From NCBI GenBank assembly GCA_035293965.1, contig DATGLW010000096.1, positions 1-53,243 on the forward strand: a stretch of DNA of 53,243 nt, written 5' to 3'. Below are positions 1-7,395 of the stretch, in pieces; the stretch's first letter is position 1, and the number at the start of each line of letters is the position of its first letter. The notes under the pieces were generated by a model. That model ran no database searches and was not told the DNA's origin. It saw only the letters and a list, made by a program, of their open reading frames with translations. The stretch comes from DATGLW01 sp035293965. GTDB lineage: Bacteria; Actinomycetota; Acidimicrobiia; Acidimicrobiales; RAAP-2. The translations under genes were made by a program, and so were the position numbers.

Positions 1-346
1 GCCACCCCGGGGGCGGCGCTTCGGCTCCCGGCTCGGGCGGTCCTGAGGGTCCGGCAGCGCCTGGAGCTCCGTGGGGGACCGCGATCGCCGGGTACGGAGA
101 GGTGTCGTGGGCGCTGCCCGCAGTGGCCAGCGGAAGGGGTCCTGTCGGGTCACGGCCACCGGGGTCGCCGCCCGCTCCGTGGCTGTCACCGGCGCTGGCC
201 GGCGCCGGTCCGGCACCGGGGTCGTCGCCCGCGCCGTGGCTCTCACCGGCGCTGGCCGGCGCCGGTCCGGCACCGGGGTCGTCGCCCGCGCCGTGAGGAC
301 CGCCAGGGGCGGTGAGGTCGGAGTCGCGTTCGTCGTCGGCGTTCAT
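1..346 (-). CDS. Partial hypothetical protein, Gly/Pro/Ala-rich acidic N-terminus (C-terminus outside window)
   Basis: Reading the minus strand from an ATG at 346, 115 codons stay open to the window edge with no stop, so the gene is cut at the left end. The visible part is low complexity. It has an acidic start (MNADDERDSD), then two copies of a 19-residue unit containing SHGAGDDPGAGPAPAS, then a Gly/Pro/Ala-rich stretch. No signal peptide, membrane segment or known domain is visible. Third codon positions are mostly G or C, as in the real genes here. It is divergent from the transporter operon that starts at 502. No strong ribosome binding site precedes the ATG. The function is not recognisable, because the folded part of the protein presumably lies to the left of the window. 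Confidence 0.5.
   Translation of the reverse strand, partial: MNADDERDSDLTAPGGPHGAGDDPGAGPAPASAGESHGAGDDPGAGPAPASAGDSHGAGGDPGGRDPTGPLPLATAGSAHDTSPYPAIAVPHGAPGAAGPSGPPEPGAEAPPPGW
181..294. repeat. 57-bp tandem repeat, two copies
   Basis: Positions 181-237 and 238-294 are almost identical, with one visible mismatch near the start. A degenerate partial third copy lies at about 153-180. The period of 57 is 19 codons, so the repeat stays in frame in the minus-strand partial gene and gives a repeated 19-residue peptide. Confidence 0.85.
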
Positions 347-501
347 CGTCGTCTGCCATCCATGACATGGACCGTCGTTGCCGGTCCCAGTGAAGCGTGG
401 CCACATAAGAAGGACGTCAATGCGGCCTATGGAAGCGGTAATTCGAGCCGGACCCCGCCCTCTTTACGAATCCATTAGGTCGACCGGCTTGACTGCCTCG
501 C

Positions 502-1815
502 ATGGCGAACGGCGACGTCGCGCACGTGGCGTCGATGGAGGGCGAGCCGACCGAGCAGCTCGACCTCCACGGCCCGACCCGTGTGCACCGGGGGCGCGGG
601 ATCCGCGGCAGGGCAACCGTGATCGGGGTGCTGACGGTGCTGGCAGCGGCGGCCGGCATCGGCATCTGGCTGGGCACCGGCTCGTCCTCCACGCCCGCCG
701 TCGAGGTCACCACCCAGGTGGTCACCGTCACCACCGGCACCATGCAGCGGACTGTCGCCGCGTCGGGGACCCTCGAGCCTGCTCAGCAGGCAGACGTCGA
801 CTTCGCCGTGGGGGGTCAGGTGACGGCGGTCGACGTCACCACCGGCCAGACGGTCACGGCAGGCCAGACCCTCGCCACGCTCGACCCCTCGGCACTGCAG
901 GCACGGGTCGACGCAGCGCAGGCGTCGCTCACTGCGGCCGAGGCGAAGCTGTCGAGCGACGAGGCCGCTGGCGCCGTGGCCAGCCAGGTCGACTCCGACC
1001 AGGCTGCTGTCGTGTCCGCTCAGAGCGCGCTCGCCTCGGCACAGACCGACCTGTCGGACGCCACATTGGTGTCGCCGATCGCCGGCACCGTGGCCTCGGT
1101 TTCCCTGAGCGTCGGCCAGGAGGTGTCGGGCAGCTCGCCGGGTGGTTCGTCGGCCGCGAGCGGATCGGGCTCGTCATCGGCATCCTCGGGCTCGTCGGGC
1201 TCGTCAGCTCAGGTCGTGGTGGTCTCGACCGGCAGCTACGTGGTGAGCACCAGCGTCGACGACACCGAGGTCGGGCTCGTGAAGCCGGGCGAGCAGGCGG
1301 TGATCACCCCGACCGGCTCGACCGCACCGGTTTACGGGCTCGTCTCCTCGGTGGGGCTGATCGCCTCGAACAGCTCGGGGGTGGCCACCTTCCCGGTCGA
1401 GATCACCGTGACCGGATCGCCCGCCGGGCTGTACGCGGGCGCCACCGCCGAGGTGTCGATCGTGGTCCAGCAGATCGCCGACGCCGTCGAGGTGCCGACG
1501 GCGGCAGTCTCCTACTCGCCGGGCGGGGCGGCGACGGTGACCGTGGTCGAGGGCGGGCGGCAGGTGGCTCGGCCGGTCACGACCGGCGTCAGTGCCAATG
1601 GCCAGACGCAGATCACGAGCGGGCTCACCCCTGGGGAGAAGGTCCTCGAGCGGGTCGTGAGCTTCAACGGCGTCGTGGCGAGCGGCGGTCGCAGCCTCTT
1701 CGGCGGACGGGGCTTCGCCCGCGGGGGCTTCCTTGGCGGAGGCTTGGGCGGCGGTGCCCGGTTCGGGGGCGGAGGCTTGGGCGGCGGAGGATTCGGAGGG
1801 GGCGCCGGTGGCTGA
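502..1815 (+). CDS. HlyD/MacA-type membrane-fusion adaptor protein of an ABC exporter
   Basis: A 437-residue membrane-fusion (periplasmic adaptor) family protein. An N-terminal transmembrane anchor lies at about residues 36-56. It is followed by a lipoyl/biotinyl-like half domain (VDFAVGGQVTAVDV, then GQTVTAGQTLATLDPSAL), a short alanine-rich coiled coil, the returning half motif (LVSPIAGTVASVSLSVGQ) and a beta-barrel part. Two low-complexity stretches are unusual: a Ser/Gly-rich insert at about residues 212-234, and a Gly-rich C-terminal tail of about 40 residues (GGGLGGGARFGGGGLGG). Its stop overlaps the GTG of the ATPase gene, so the two are co-translated. In Gram-negatives MacA links MacB to TolC. 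Here there is probably no outer membrane, so it may present substrate to, or regulate, the permease. The substrate is unknown. Confidence 0.85.
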   Translation: MANGDVAHVASMEGEPTEQLDLHGPTRVHRGRGIRGRATVIGVLTVLAAAAGIGIWLGTGSSSTPAVEVTTQVVTVTTGTMQRTVAASGTLEPAQQADVDFAVGGQVTAVDVTTGQTVTAGQTLATLDPSALQARVDAAQASLTAAEAKLSSDEAAGAVASQVDSDQAAVVSAQSALASAQTDLSDATLVSPIAGTVASVSLSVGQEVSGSSPGGSSAASGSGSSSASSGSSGSSAQVVVVSTGSYVVSTSVDDTEVGLVKPGEQAVITPTGSTAPVYGLVSSVGLIASNSSGVATFPVEITVTGSPAGLYAGATAEVSIVVQQIADAVEVPTAAVSYSPGGAATVTVVEGGRQVARPVTTGVSANGQTQITSGLTPGEKVLERVVSFNGVVASGGRSLFGGRGFARGGFLGGGLGGGARFGGGGLGGGGFGGGAGG

Positions 1816-2506
1816 CCGGGCGCCGGTCATCGATCTCAGGGACGTCACCAAGGTGTACCGCAGCGGCGCGCTCGCGGTGGCCGCCCTCCGGGGCATCACC
1901 CTGCGGGTCGACGCAGGTGAGTACGTGGCGGTCATGGGCCCGTCGGGGTCGGGCAAGTCCACGCTCATGCACATCCTGGGCTGCCTCGAGGTGCCGACGT
2001 CGGGCACGTACGTGCTCGACGGGCAGGACGTGAGCACCATGGACGAGACCGAGCTCGCCTCGGTCCGCTGCCACCGCATCGGTTTCGTGTTCCAGCAGTT
2101 CAACCTGCTGCCCTCCCTGACCGCGCTGCGAAACGTCGAGCTCCCCCTGGCCTACGCGGGGGTCGGCCGTGCCGAACGTCGCGGCCGGGCCCTCGAGGCC
2201 CTCGGGCGGGTGGGTCTCGCCGACCGGGTCCAGCACCGTCCCGGCGAGCTGTCGGGAGGCCAGCAGCAGCGGGTGGCGATCGCTCGCGCCCTCGTCAACG
2301 ACCCGTCGCTGATCCTGGCGGACGAGCCGACAGGGGCCCTCGACTCGGCATCGGCCGCCGAGATCATCGGCCTGCTCGACGAGCTGCACGCGGCAGGCCG
2401 CACGCTCGTGCTGATCACCCACGATCCCGACGTGGCCCGCTCAGCCGGCCGATCGGTACGGCTCCTCGACGGGCTGATCCTCGCCGAGACGGAGCCGGTG
2501 CCGTGA
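1808..2506 (+). CDS. MacB/LolD-type ABC transporter ATP-binding protein
   Basis: A 232-residue nucleotide-binding subunit. The Walker A motif GPSGSGKST is at about residues 44-52, with the Q-loop in FVFQQFNLLP, the ABC signature LSGGQQQR, Walker B LILADEPTGALDS and the H-loop THD. The FQQFNLLP-LSGGQQQRVAIARAL pattern is that of the MacB/LolD/FtsE family, which power mechanotransmission rather than ordinary transport. I chose GTG 1808 because it follows a GGAGGGGG purine run and overlaps the adaptor stop. A TTG at 1733 in the same frame would add a low-complexity peptide copied from the adaptor's glycine-rich tail. The gene ends in a GTGA overlap with the permease. Confidence 0.93.
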   Translation: MADRAPVIDLRDVTKVYRSGALAVAALRGITLRVDAGEYVAVMGPSGSGKSTLMHILGCLEVPTSGTYVLDGQDVSTMDETELASVRCHRIGFVFQQFNLLPSLTALRNVELPLAYAGVGRAERRGRALEALGRVGLADRVQHRPGELSGGQQQRVAIARALVNDPSLILADEPTGALDSASAAEIIGLLDELHAAGRTLVLITHDPDVARSAGRSVRLLDGLILAETEPVP

Positions 2507-3741
2507 CGTGGCTCGAGACGCTGCGCACTAGCCTGGACGCCATCCGCACCCGCCGGCTCCGGTCCGGCCTGACCGTCCTCGGCATCATGATCGGCATCGC
2601 GGCGGTGATCCTGACCGTCGGGCTGGGTCAGGGTGCGCAGAACCAGGTGAGCGCGGAGATCAACGCGCTCGGCACCAACCTCCTCACCGTGTCGCCTGGC
2701 AGCGCCACGACGGCCTCGGGAATCCGCAGCGGGTTCGGCTCGGCTTCCACGTTGACCGAGTCCGACGCGGCCGCGCTCGCCTCCCGGACCGTGGCTCCCG
2801 ACGTGGCCGACGTCGCGCCTGTGGTGACGTCCTCGGGCACGCTCACCGACACGCTCAACTCCAACAACTGGACGACGGCGGTCGACGGCACCACGCCCTC
2901 GTGGGCGGCCGTGCGGGACCGGACTGTCGCACAGGGCCGTTTCCTCGACCGCCAGGACGTCACGGACCACGCGGCCGTCGCCGTTCTCGGGCCCGACACG
3001 GCCTCGGAACTGTTCCGGGGCTTCGACCCGGTGGGCCAGAGCGTCGACGTGAACGGTGTGCCCATGACGGTCGTCGGCGTGCTCGATTCGGTGGGTTCCA
3101 CCTCGTCGTCCACCGCGTCGAGCCAGGACGACCTGGTGATCGTGCCCATCAGCACGGCCGTGCAGCGCCTGTTCGGCCCGAGCTCGCTCAGCTCCATCCT
3201 GGTCAAGTCGACCTCGGGCGGCACCCTGTCGGCCGCGTACCAGGAGGTCGACGACGAGCTGCTCGCGCTGCACAAGATCACCAACCCCGCCGATGCGGAC
3301 TTCACGATCGCGTCCGAGGCGTCGCTCGTGTCGACCGCCACGTCGGTCGATCGCACCCTCACCGTGCTGCTCGGCGGGATCGCCGGCATCTCGCTGCTCG
3401 TGGGGGGGATCGGGGTCATGAACATCATGCTCGTGTCGGTCACCGAGCGGGTCCGAGAGATCGGCCTGCGCAAGGCACTGGGCGCGACCCCGGCGCTCGT
3501 CCGGCGCCAGTTCCTCGTGGAGGCGTCCGTGCTGGGCCTTTCGGGCGGTGGGCTCGGCACCCTCCTCGCCCTCCTCGGTGCCGGGCTGCTGCCGCACGCC
3601 ATCGGCTACCCGATCGCGCTGTCGCCCCTGGCCGTGGTCGGCGCGTTGGCCATCGCCATCGCCATCGGGCTCGTCTTCGGCGTCTACCCCGCGTCGCGGG
3701 CGGCCCGCCTCGCACCGATCGACGCGTTGCGAACCGAGTAA
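2503..3741 (+). CDS. MacB/FtsX-type ABC transporter permease
   Basis: A 412-residue permease starting at a GTG within the GTGA overlap with the ATPase stop. The order is that of the MacB family: one N-terminal transmembrane helix (about residues 23-45, GIMIGIAAVILTVGLGQGAQ), a large extracytoplasmic domain (about 50-285), and three C-terminal helices of the FtsX domain. These begin with GGIAGISLLVGGIGVMNIML and contain the coupling motif TERVREIGLRKALGA. With the upstream adaptor and ATPase it forms a complete MacAB-like exporter. Such systems export peptides, lipids or antibiotics, and nothing in the window names the substrate. Confidence 0.93.
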   Translation: MTWLETLRTSLDAIRTRRLRSGLTVLGIMIGIAAVILTVGLGQGAQNQVSAEINALGTNLLTVSPGSATTASGIRSGFGSASTLTESDAAALASRTVAPDVADVAPVVTSSGTLTDTLNSNNWTTAVDGTTPSWAAVRDRTVAQGRFLDRQDVTDHAAVAVLGPDTASELFRGFDPVGQSVDVNGVPMTVVGVLDSVGSTSSSTASSQDDLVIVPISTAVQRLFGPSSLSSILVKSTSGGTLSAAYQEVDDELLALHKITNPADADFTIASEASLVSTATSVDRTLTVLLGGIAGISLLVGGIGVMNIMLVSVTERVREIGLRKALGATPALVRRQFLVEASVLGLSGGGLGTLLALLGAGLLPHAIGYPIALSPLAVVGALAIAIAIGLVFGVYPASRAARLAPIDALRTE

Positions 3742-3773
3742 CGGAGGGAGTGAGGAGTAGGAGTGCGCGGCTG

Positions 3774-4721
3774 ATGAACCAGCTGGTGAACGACAGCTCC
3801 CGACGCCACCGCGACCGCGACTGCGGCTTGCATCGGACCCGGTCGTGGATGGTTGCCGGCGCCGCCACGTCGCTGGCTGCGGGCGCTGCCTTCTTCGTAC
3901 CGGGCCTTACCGGCGCGGCGACGAGCTCGCCGAGCGCCGGCCCGGCCACCCCGAGCGCGTTCTCCCGCGCCGCAGGAACGGTCGCCGCGGTCTTGGGCTC
4001 GGCGATGGAGGTGCAGAACCCTCAGACTGGGCAGGTCACGGTGAGCTGGACGCCCTCCACTGCCTTCTCCGAGGTCGTCGACGTGGCCGCGACTGCCGTG
4101 GCCCCCGGTGACTGCGTGACGGTGAGCGGTTCCACGTCCAAAGGCCGAATCCAGGCCCGGTCGGTGTCGATCGCCAAGGCGAACGGAGGTCGCTGCACCG
4201 CGTTCGGGGCCCTGCCTCCCAGGGCGCCAGCGGGCCCGGCGAGCGGCACCTTCTCCCTGCCGAGCGGTGCGCGTCGCTTCCCGCCCGGAGCGTTCCGCTC
4301 GCCGGGTGGACCCTCGAGCTCCCGGGGCGTCGCGAGCCTGCGGGGGGCATTCGCCAGCGGCACCGTGCTCTCGGTGAGCCAGACGAGCATGGTGCTCCGT
4401 GGCGTGTCCTCGGCCAGCCTGCAACGCCGCGCCCGGACGGCGAGCACGGCGGCTCGCTCGAAGAGCAGGGCAAAGGGCAAGGGCACCCGGCCCTCGCTGC
4501 CATCGTCGGCGAAGGTCACCGTCGCACTGGGCCCGTCGACCACCTACAGCGAAGTGCAGCCTGCCTCGCCCGGTGCTCTCGCTGTCGGTGACTGCGTGTC
4601 GGCGGCCGGCACGGCCGACAGCACCGGTGCCATAACGGCGGCCACCATCAGGATCACGTCGTCCGGCGGTCGCAGCTGCAGCATCGTGGCATTCTTCCGC
4701 CAGGGTCCGGCAAGTGGCTGA
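3774..4721 (+). CDS. Secreted protein with two DUF5666-like beta domains
   Basis: About 315 residues. A basic N-terminus and a hydrophobic segment (WMVAGAATSLAAGAAFFVPG) look like a signal peptide or anchor ending at about residue 45. Two similar domains follow, each opening with a GTV-x-V-type strand and each holding a GDCV motif and a second cysteine near its end (GGRCTAF and GGRSCSIV). They are joined by a basic Ser/Arg-rich linker. The repeated GTV/DCV layout resembles DUF5666. No catalytic residues are evident. The start could be ATG 3774, with GGAG about 10 nt upstream, or in-frame GTG 3750. The stop overlaps the GTG of the next adaptor gene, so it belongs to the exporter operon and may be its surface partner. 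Confidence 0.7.
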   Translation: MNQLVNDSSRRHRDRDCGLHRTRSWMVAGAATSLAAGAAFFVPGLTGAATSSPSAGPATPSAFSRAAGTVAAVLGSAMEVQNPQTGQVTVSWTPSTAFSEVVDVAATAVAPGDCVTVSGSTSKGRIQARSVSIAKANGGRCTAFGALPPRAPAGPASGTFSLPSGARRFPPGAFRSPGGPSSSRGVASLRGAFASGTVLSVSQTSMVLRGVSSASLQRRARTASTAARSKSRAKGKGTRPSLPSSAKVTVALGPSTTYSEVQPASPGALAVGDCVSAAGTADSTGAITAATIRITSSGGRSCSIVAFFRQGPASG

Positions 4722-6390
4722 CCTCCGTGCCGGGTTGCTGCGCCGTCACCCGAGGGTCCTCGTGTCGTGCGGGCTGGCCGCGGCTGGGCTGGCGACCGCC
4801 CTCGCCGTGCTCGCCGCTGCGTCGCCGGGCGCGAGCGGCTACCGCGTCGCGCTGGCGGCGACGGCCACGGTGCGGGCGACCCTGGCCGTGCCGGGCACCG
4901 TCGAACCGTTGCGGCAGGCCGTGGCCGCCTTCCAGGTGAGCGGCACGGTTGCCGCGGTCGATGTCACGGTTGGGCAGCGGGTGGACGCGGGGGAGACGCT
5001 CGCCTCCCTCGCCACGTCCCCGCTCGACGAGGCCGTGTCGAGCGCCCAGCTCGCGCTGGCAGGCGCCGAGGCAAAGCTCTCGGAGGACGAGGCGGCGCAG
5101 GCTTCCGCCACGTCCGCTGCCACCCCCTCGCCTGCCGCGACCGCGTCGGCCCGAACCGCCGCGGGCCAGGGCTCAGCCGCCGGGGCCGGCGGCAGCCTGG
5201 GACAGGCGCAGTCCACCCTGGTGAGCGCGCAGCAGGCAGCCGACGCCGCTTCCCAGAACGCCTCAGCGTTGCTCGCCCAGGCGCAGGCGGCGTGCACGGG
5301 CACCACCGCAGCGTCGTCCGCGACCACGCCGAGCTCGTCGTCGACCAGCGGCTCGTCGACGCCCTCGTCGACGACCACCACCACGGTGCCGCCCGCAACG
5401 TCCTCGAACGCAGCCGGCGTGTCGGGTGCACCGGCCCCGGGGTGCGTCGACGCCCTCGGCGCGGCGCTGACCGCGCAGCAGCAGCTCGCCGCGGCACAGA
5501 AGGCAGTGGCCAGCGACGAGGCCGAGCTCGGGCAGCTCCTCGACAGCGCCGCCAGCAGCGCGGGCGCGACGTCGCCCTCGGGAGCCGCGGGCAGCAGCCC
5601 AGCCGTCGGCGGGGGCACGGGTGGCGGCAGCTCTGGCACCGGGGGCCCCGCGCAGCTGGCGACCGATCAGGCGGCCATCGACTCGGACACCGCGTCGCTC
5701 CTCGACGCCCAGCAGGCTCTCGCGGACGCCCAGCTCGTGAGCCCGATCGCCGGTACCGTCGCTTCCGTCGGCCTGGCAACGGGCCAGTCGGTCACCGCCG
5801 GCTCGAGCACGGCGGCGATCACGATCCTCGGTGCCGGCGGCTACCAGGTGACTGCGTCGCTCACCGGTGCGCAGTCGTCGGAGGTGGCCGCGGGCGACCA
5901 CGCCGTGGTGTCGGTGAACGGCGCCCGTGGCGACGTCACCGGCGTCGTCACGCGGGTCGGACCGCCGGTGGAGGGGGCGTCGGGGTACGGTTACCCGCTC
6001 GTCGTCGCCCTCGACGGCACGCCGGGCGGGATCGCCCCGGGGTCCGACGCAGAGGTCCAGGTGGTCGTCCGCGAGGTGCCAGACGCGCTGGCAGTGCCGA
6101 CGTCGGCCGTGCACACGCTCGCCGCCGGCCGCTCCTACGTGGTGGTCCTCGACGCAGGCCGGCTGCAGCGACGGAGGGTGTCGGTCGGGGCGGTCGGAGC
6201 GACCTACACCCAGATCCTCTCGGGCATCGCCGCAGGGACGCAGGTCGTGCTGGCCGACCTGTCACAGCCGGTTCCCTCCTCGAGCGTGGCAGGCCTCGGC
6301 GGTGCCGGCGGGTTCGCGGCGAGGTTCGCGCCCGTCGGTGGTCGCGGCGGCACCGGCGGCGCCCTGTTCCGGTCCGTGGCCGGGGGATGA
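4714..6390 (+). CDS. Second HlyD-family membrane-fusion adaptor protein
   Basis: A 558-residue adaptor starting at a GTG that overlaps the preceding stop. It has an N-terminal transmembrane segment (about residues 16-36), a lipoyl half motif (FQVSGTVAAVDVTVGQRVDAGE) and a long Ala/Gln/Ser-rich coiled-coil arm. The arm is interrupted by Ser/Thr-rich linkers (about 195-235) and a Gly/Ser-rich one (about 285-310). The returning half motif is LVSPIAGTVASVGLATGQ, followed by a beta-barrel and membrane-proximal domain and a Gly-rich tail. It is clearly related to the adaptor at 502, with the same VGQ/AGETLA and SPIAGTVASV motifs, but has a longer arm. It has no ATPase or permease of its own nearby, so it may form a mixed complex with the single MacB pair. 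Confidence 0.85.
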   Translation: MADLRAGLLRRHPRVLVSCGLAAAGLATALAVLAAASPGASGYRVALAATATVRATLAVPGTVEPLRQAVAAFQVSGTVAAVDVTVGQRVDAGETLASLATSPLDEAVSSAQLALAGAEAKLSEDEAAQASATSAATPSPAATASARTAAGQGSAAGAGGSLGQAQSTLVSAQQAADAASQNASALLAQAQAACTGTTAASSATTPSSSSTSGSSTPSSTTTTTVPPATSSNAAGVSGAPAPGCVDALGAALTAQQQLAAAQKAVASDEAELGQLLDSAASSAGATSPSGAAGSSPAVGGGTGGGSSGTGGPAQLATDQAAIDSDTASLLDAQQALADAQLVSPIAGTVASVGLATGQSVTAGSSTAAITILGAGGYQVTASLTGAQSSEVAAGDHAVVSVNGARGDVTGVVTRVGPPVEGASGYGYPLVVALDGTPGGIAPGSDAEVQVVVREVPDALAVPTSAVHTLAAGRSYVVVLDAGRLQRRRVSVGAVGATYTQILSGIAAGTQVVLADLSQPVPSSSVAGLGGAGGFAARFAPVGGRGGTGGALFRSVAGG

Positions 6391-6446
6391 GCCGGCGCTC
6401 GCGGCCTGCCGGGTGCCGCTGTGCCGGGTGCTGGCGTGTCGCCGGC

Positions 6447-6956
6447 TCAGCCAGGCGACGTCGCGCCCGGCCGCCGCTGCGCGAAGAACGAGGTGAGCAA
6501 TGCCGCGCACTCCTGGGCGAGCACCCCGGGCACGACCGGCAGCTCGTGGTTGAGGCGGGGGTCGGCGCATACGTTGTACAGGGAACCGCAGGCGCCGGCC
6601 TTGGGGTCGGGGGCGCCGAAGACGAGCCGCCTCACCCGAGCCGCGACGAGTGCCCCGGCGCACATCGGGCACGGTTCGAGGGTGACGACGAGGGTCAGGT
6701 CATCGAGGCGCCACCTGCCGAGCGAGCGAGCGGCGTCGACGAGGGCGAGGATCTCGGCGTGGGCAGTCGGGTCCTGCCGGCCTTCCCGCTCGTTGTGGCG
6801 CGAGGCCACGACGGTGGTGCCCACCACCGCGACCGCCCCGACCGGGACGTCGCCGTGGGCGGGCGCGCGCGCCGCCTCGGCGATCGCGAGGCGCATCGCC
6901 TCCTCGTCGCCGATCCCATCGGGGCCAGTGGTCACGGGTCGGGCCATCGGTTGCAT
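6447..6956 (-). CDS. tadA: tRNA adenosine(34) deaminase TadA
   Basis: A 169-residue (or 166-residue) zinc-dependent deaminase that converts A34 to inosine in tRNA-Arg(ACG), allowing wobble decoding. The zinc and catalytic motifs are present: TAHAEI (His ligand plus catalytic Glu) and PCPMCAGAL (two Cys ligands). The GDVPVGAV N-terminal motif is also typical. Two in-frame ATGs, at 6956 and 6947, are possible. Neither has a Shine-Dalgarno, and both lie a few bases from the 3' end of tRNA-Ser on the same strand, so the mRNA probably begins with, or is cut from, the tRNA transcript. The stop is convergent with the adaptor operon ending at 6390. Confidence 0.93.
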   Translation of the reverse strand: MQPMARPVTTGPDGIGDEEAMRLAIAEAARAPAHGDVPVGAVAVVGTTVVASRHNEREGRQDPTAHAEILALVDAARSLGRWRLDDLTLVVTLEPCPMCAGALVAARVRRLVFGAPDPKAGACGSLYNVCADPRLNHELPVVPGVLAQECAALLTSFFAQRRPGATSPG

Positions 6957-6960
6957 GCGG

Positions 6961-7045
6961 CGGAGGAGGTGGGATTTGAACCCACGGTGGGTTGCCCCAC
7001 ACACGATTTCCAATCGTGCCGATTCGGCCGCTCTCGCACTCCTCC
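6961..7045 (-). tRNA. tRNA-Ser (anticodon GGA)
   Basis: The minus strand folds into a class II tRNA. The acceptor GGAGGAG pairs with CTCCTCC, followed by discriminator G. The anticodon arm CACGA-TTGGAAA-TCGTG gives anticodon GGA, which reads UCC and UCU. A long variable arm (GTGGGGCAACCCAC) and a T arm with GGTTCAAATC complete it. CCA is not encoded. A TAACCT -10-like box on the same strand lies about 18 nt upstream. Confidence 0.95.
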
Positions 7046-7072
7046 CGGGGACCAGCCGGCAAAGGTTAGTCC

Positions 7073-7152
7073 TGCCCGCCAGCCCGCCAGCCCGCCAGCC
7101 CGCCAGCCCGCCGGCCCGCCGGCCCGCCGGCCCGCCGGCCCGCCAGCCCGCC
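7073..7152. repeat. 8-bp tandem repeat (AGCCCGCC / GGCCCGCC), 10 units
   Basis: Ten consecutive 8-bp units, the first slightly divergent, then four AGCCCGCC, four GGCCCGCC and one AGCCCGCC. The array fills the gap between divergent tRNA-Ser and the SRP RNA promoter. It has no coding potential of note and looks like a polymerase-slippage array. Confidence 0.9.
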
Positions 7153-7180
7153 AACTGGGTGGGAGTGCGAGGCAGCGCGG

Positions 7181-7186
7181 TAGGCT
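7181..7186 (+). promoter_or_regulatory. -10 element TAGGCT for the SRP RNA
   Basis: A TAGGCT hexamer lies 27 nt before the proposed 5' end of the SRP RNA, so a short 5' trailer would have to be processed off. No convincing -35 is seen. Confidence 0.45.
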
Positions 7187-7213
7187 CGCGCCGCCCTGTT
7201 CGCTCCGGCGCTG

Positions 7214-7325
7214 GGTGCGGTGGCTGGGTCCTGCGCAACGGCCGCCCGTGAACCGAGTCAGGGCCGGAAGGCAGCAGCTCTCAGCGGGTCCGGTCGTGTG
7301 CCGTAGCCAACCTGGCCATCGCACC
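7214..7325 (+). ncRNA. ffs: Small bacterial signal recognition particle RNA (4.5S type)
   Basis: About 112 nt. The ends pair as a long stem: GGTGCGGTGGCTGGG at 7214-7228 against CCTGGCCATCGCACC at 7311-7325. The apical part has the hallmark SRP domain IV sequence GTCAGGGCCGGAAGGCAGCAGC, with the GGAA tetraloop and the flanking A-rich asymmetric loop that binds Ffh. Size and sequence match the short 4.5S class. The position just before dnaX and recR is the usual one in actinobacteria. Confidence 0.93.
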
Positions 7326-7381
7326 GAACGCCGGGGCGGGGCTTCGGGCGCCACGACCTCGGGAGCGGCATGACCCCCCGG

Positions 7382-7387
7382 TAGGCT
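7382..7387 (+). promoter_or_regulatory. -10 element TAGGCT for leaderless dnaX
   Basis: TAGGCT is followed by 8 nt and then the dnaX ATG at 7396. Initiation about 7-8 nt after the box would start the mRNA at the initiation codon. No Shine-Dalgarno is present. Confidence 0.55.
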
Positions 7388-7395
7388 CGCCCGAC

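Noticed and set aside
71..478. Plus-strand ORF across the left-edge repeat region
   Set aside because: Arg/Gly/Val-rich translation with no start signal. The opposite strand gives a longer frame with a better acidic composition and in-frame repeat.
1733..1807. TTG 1733 as start of the MacB-type ATPase
   Set aside because: It would add a peptide read out of frame from the adaptor's Gly-rich tail. GTG 1808 has a purine-rich ribosome binding site and overlaps the adaptor stop.
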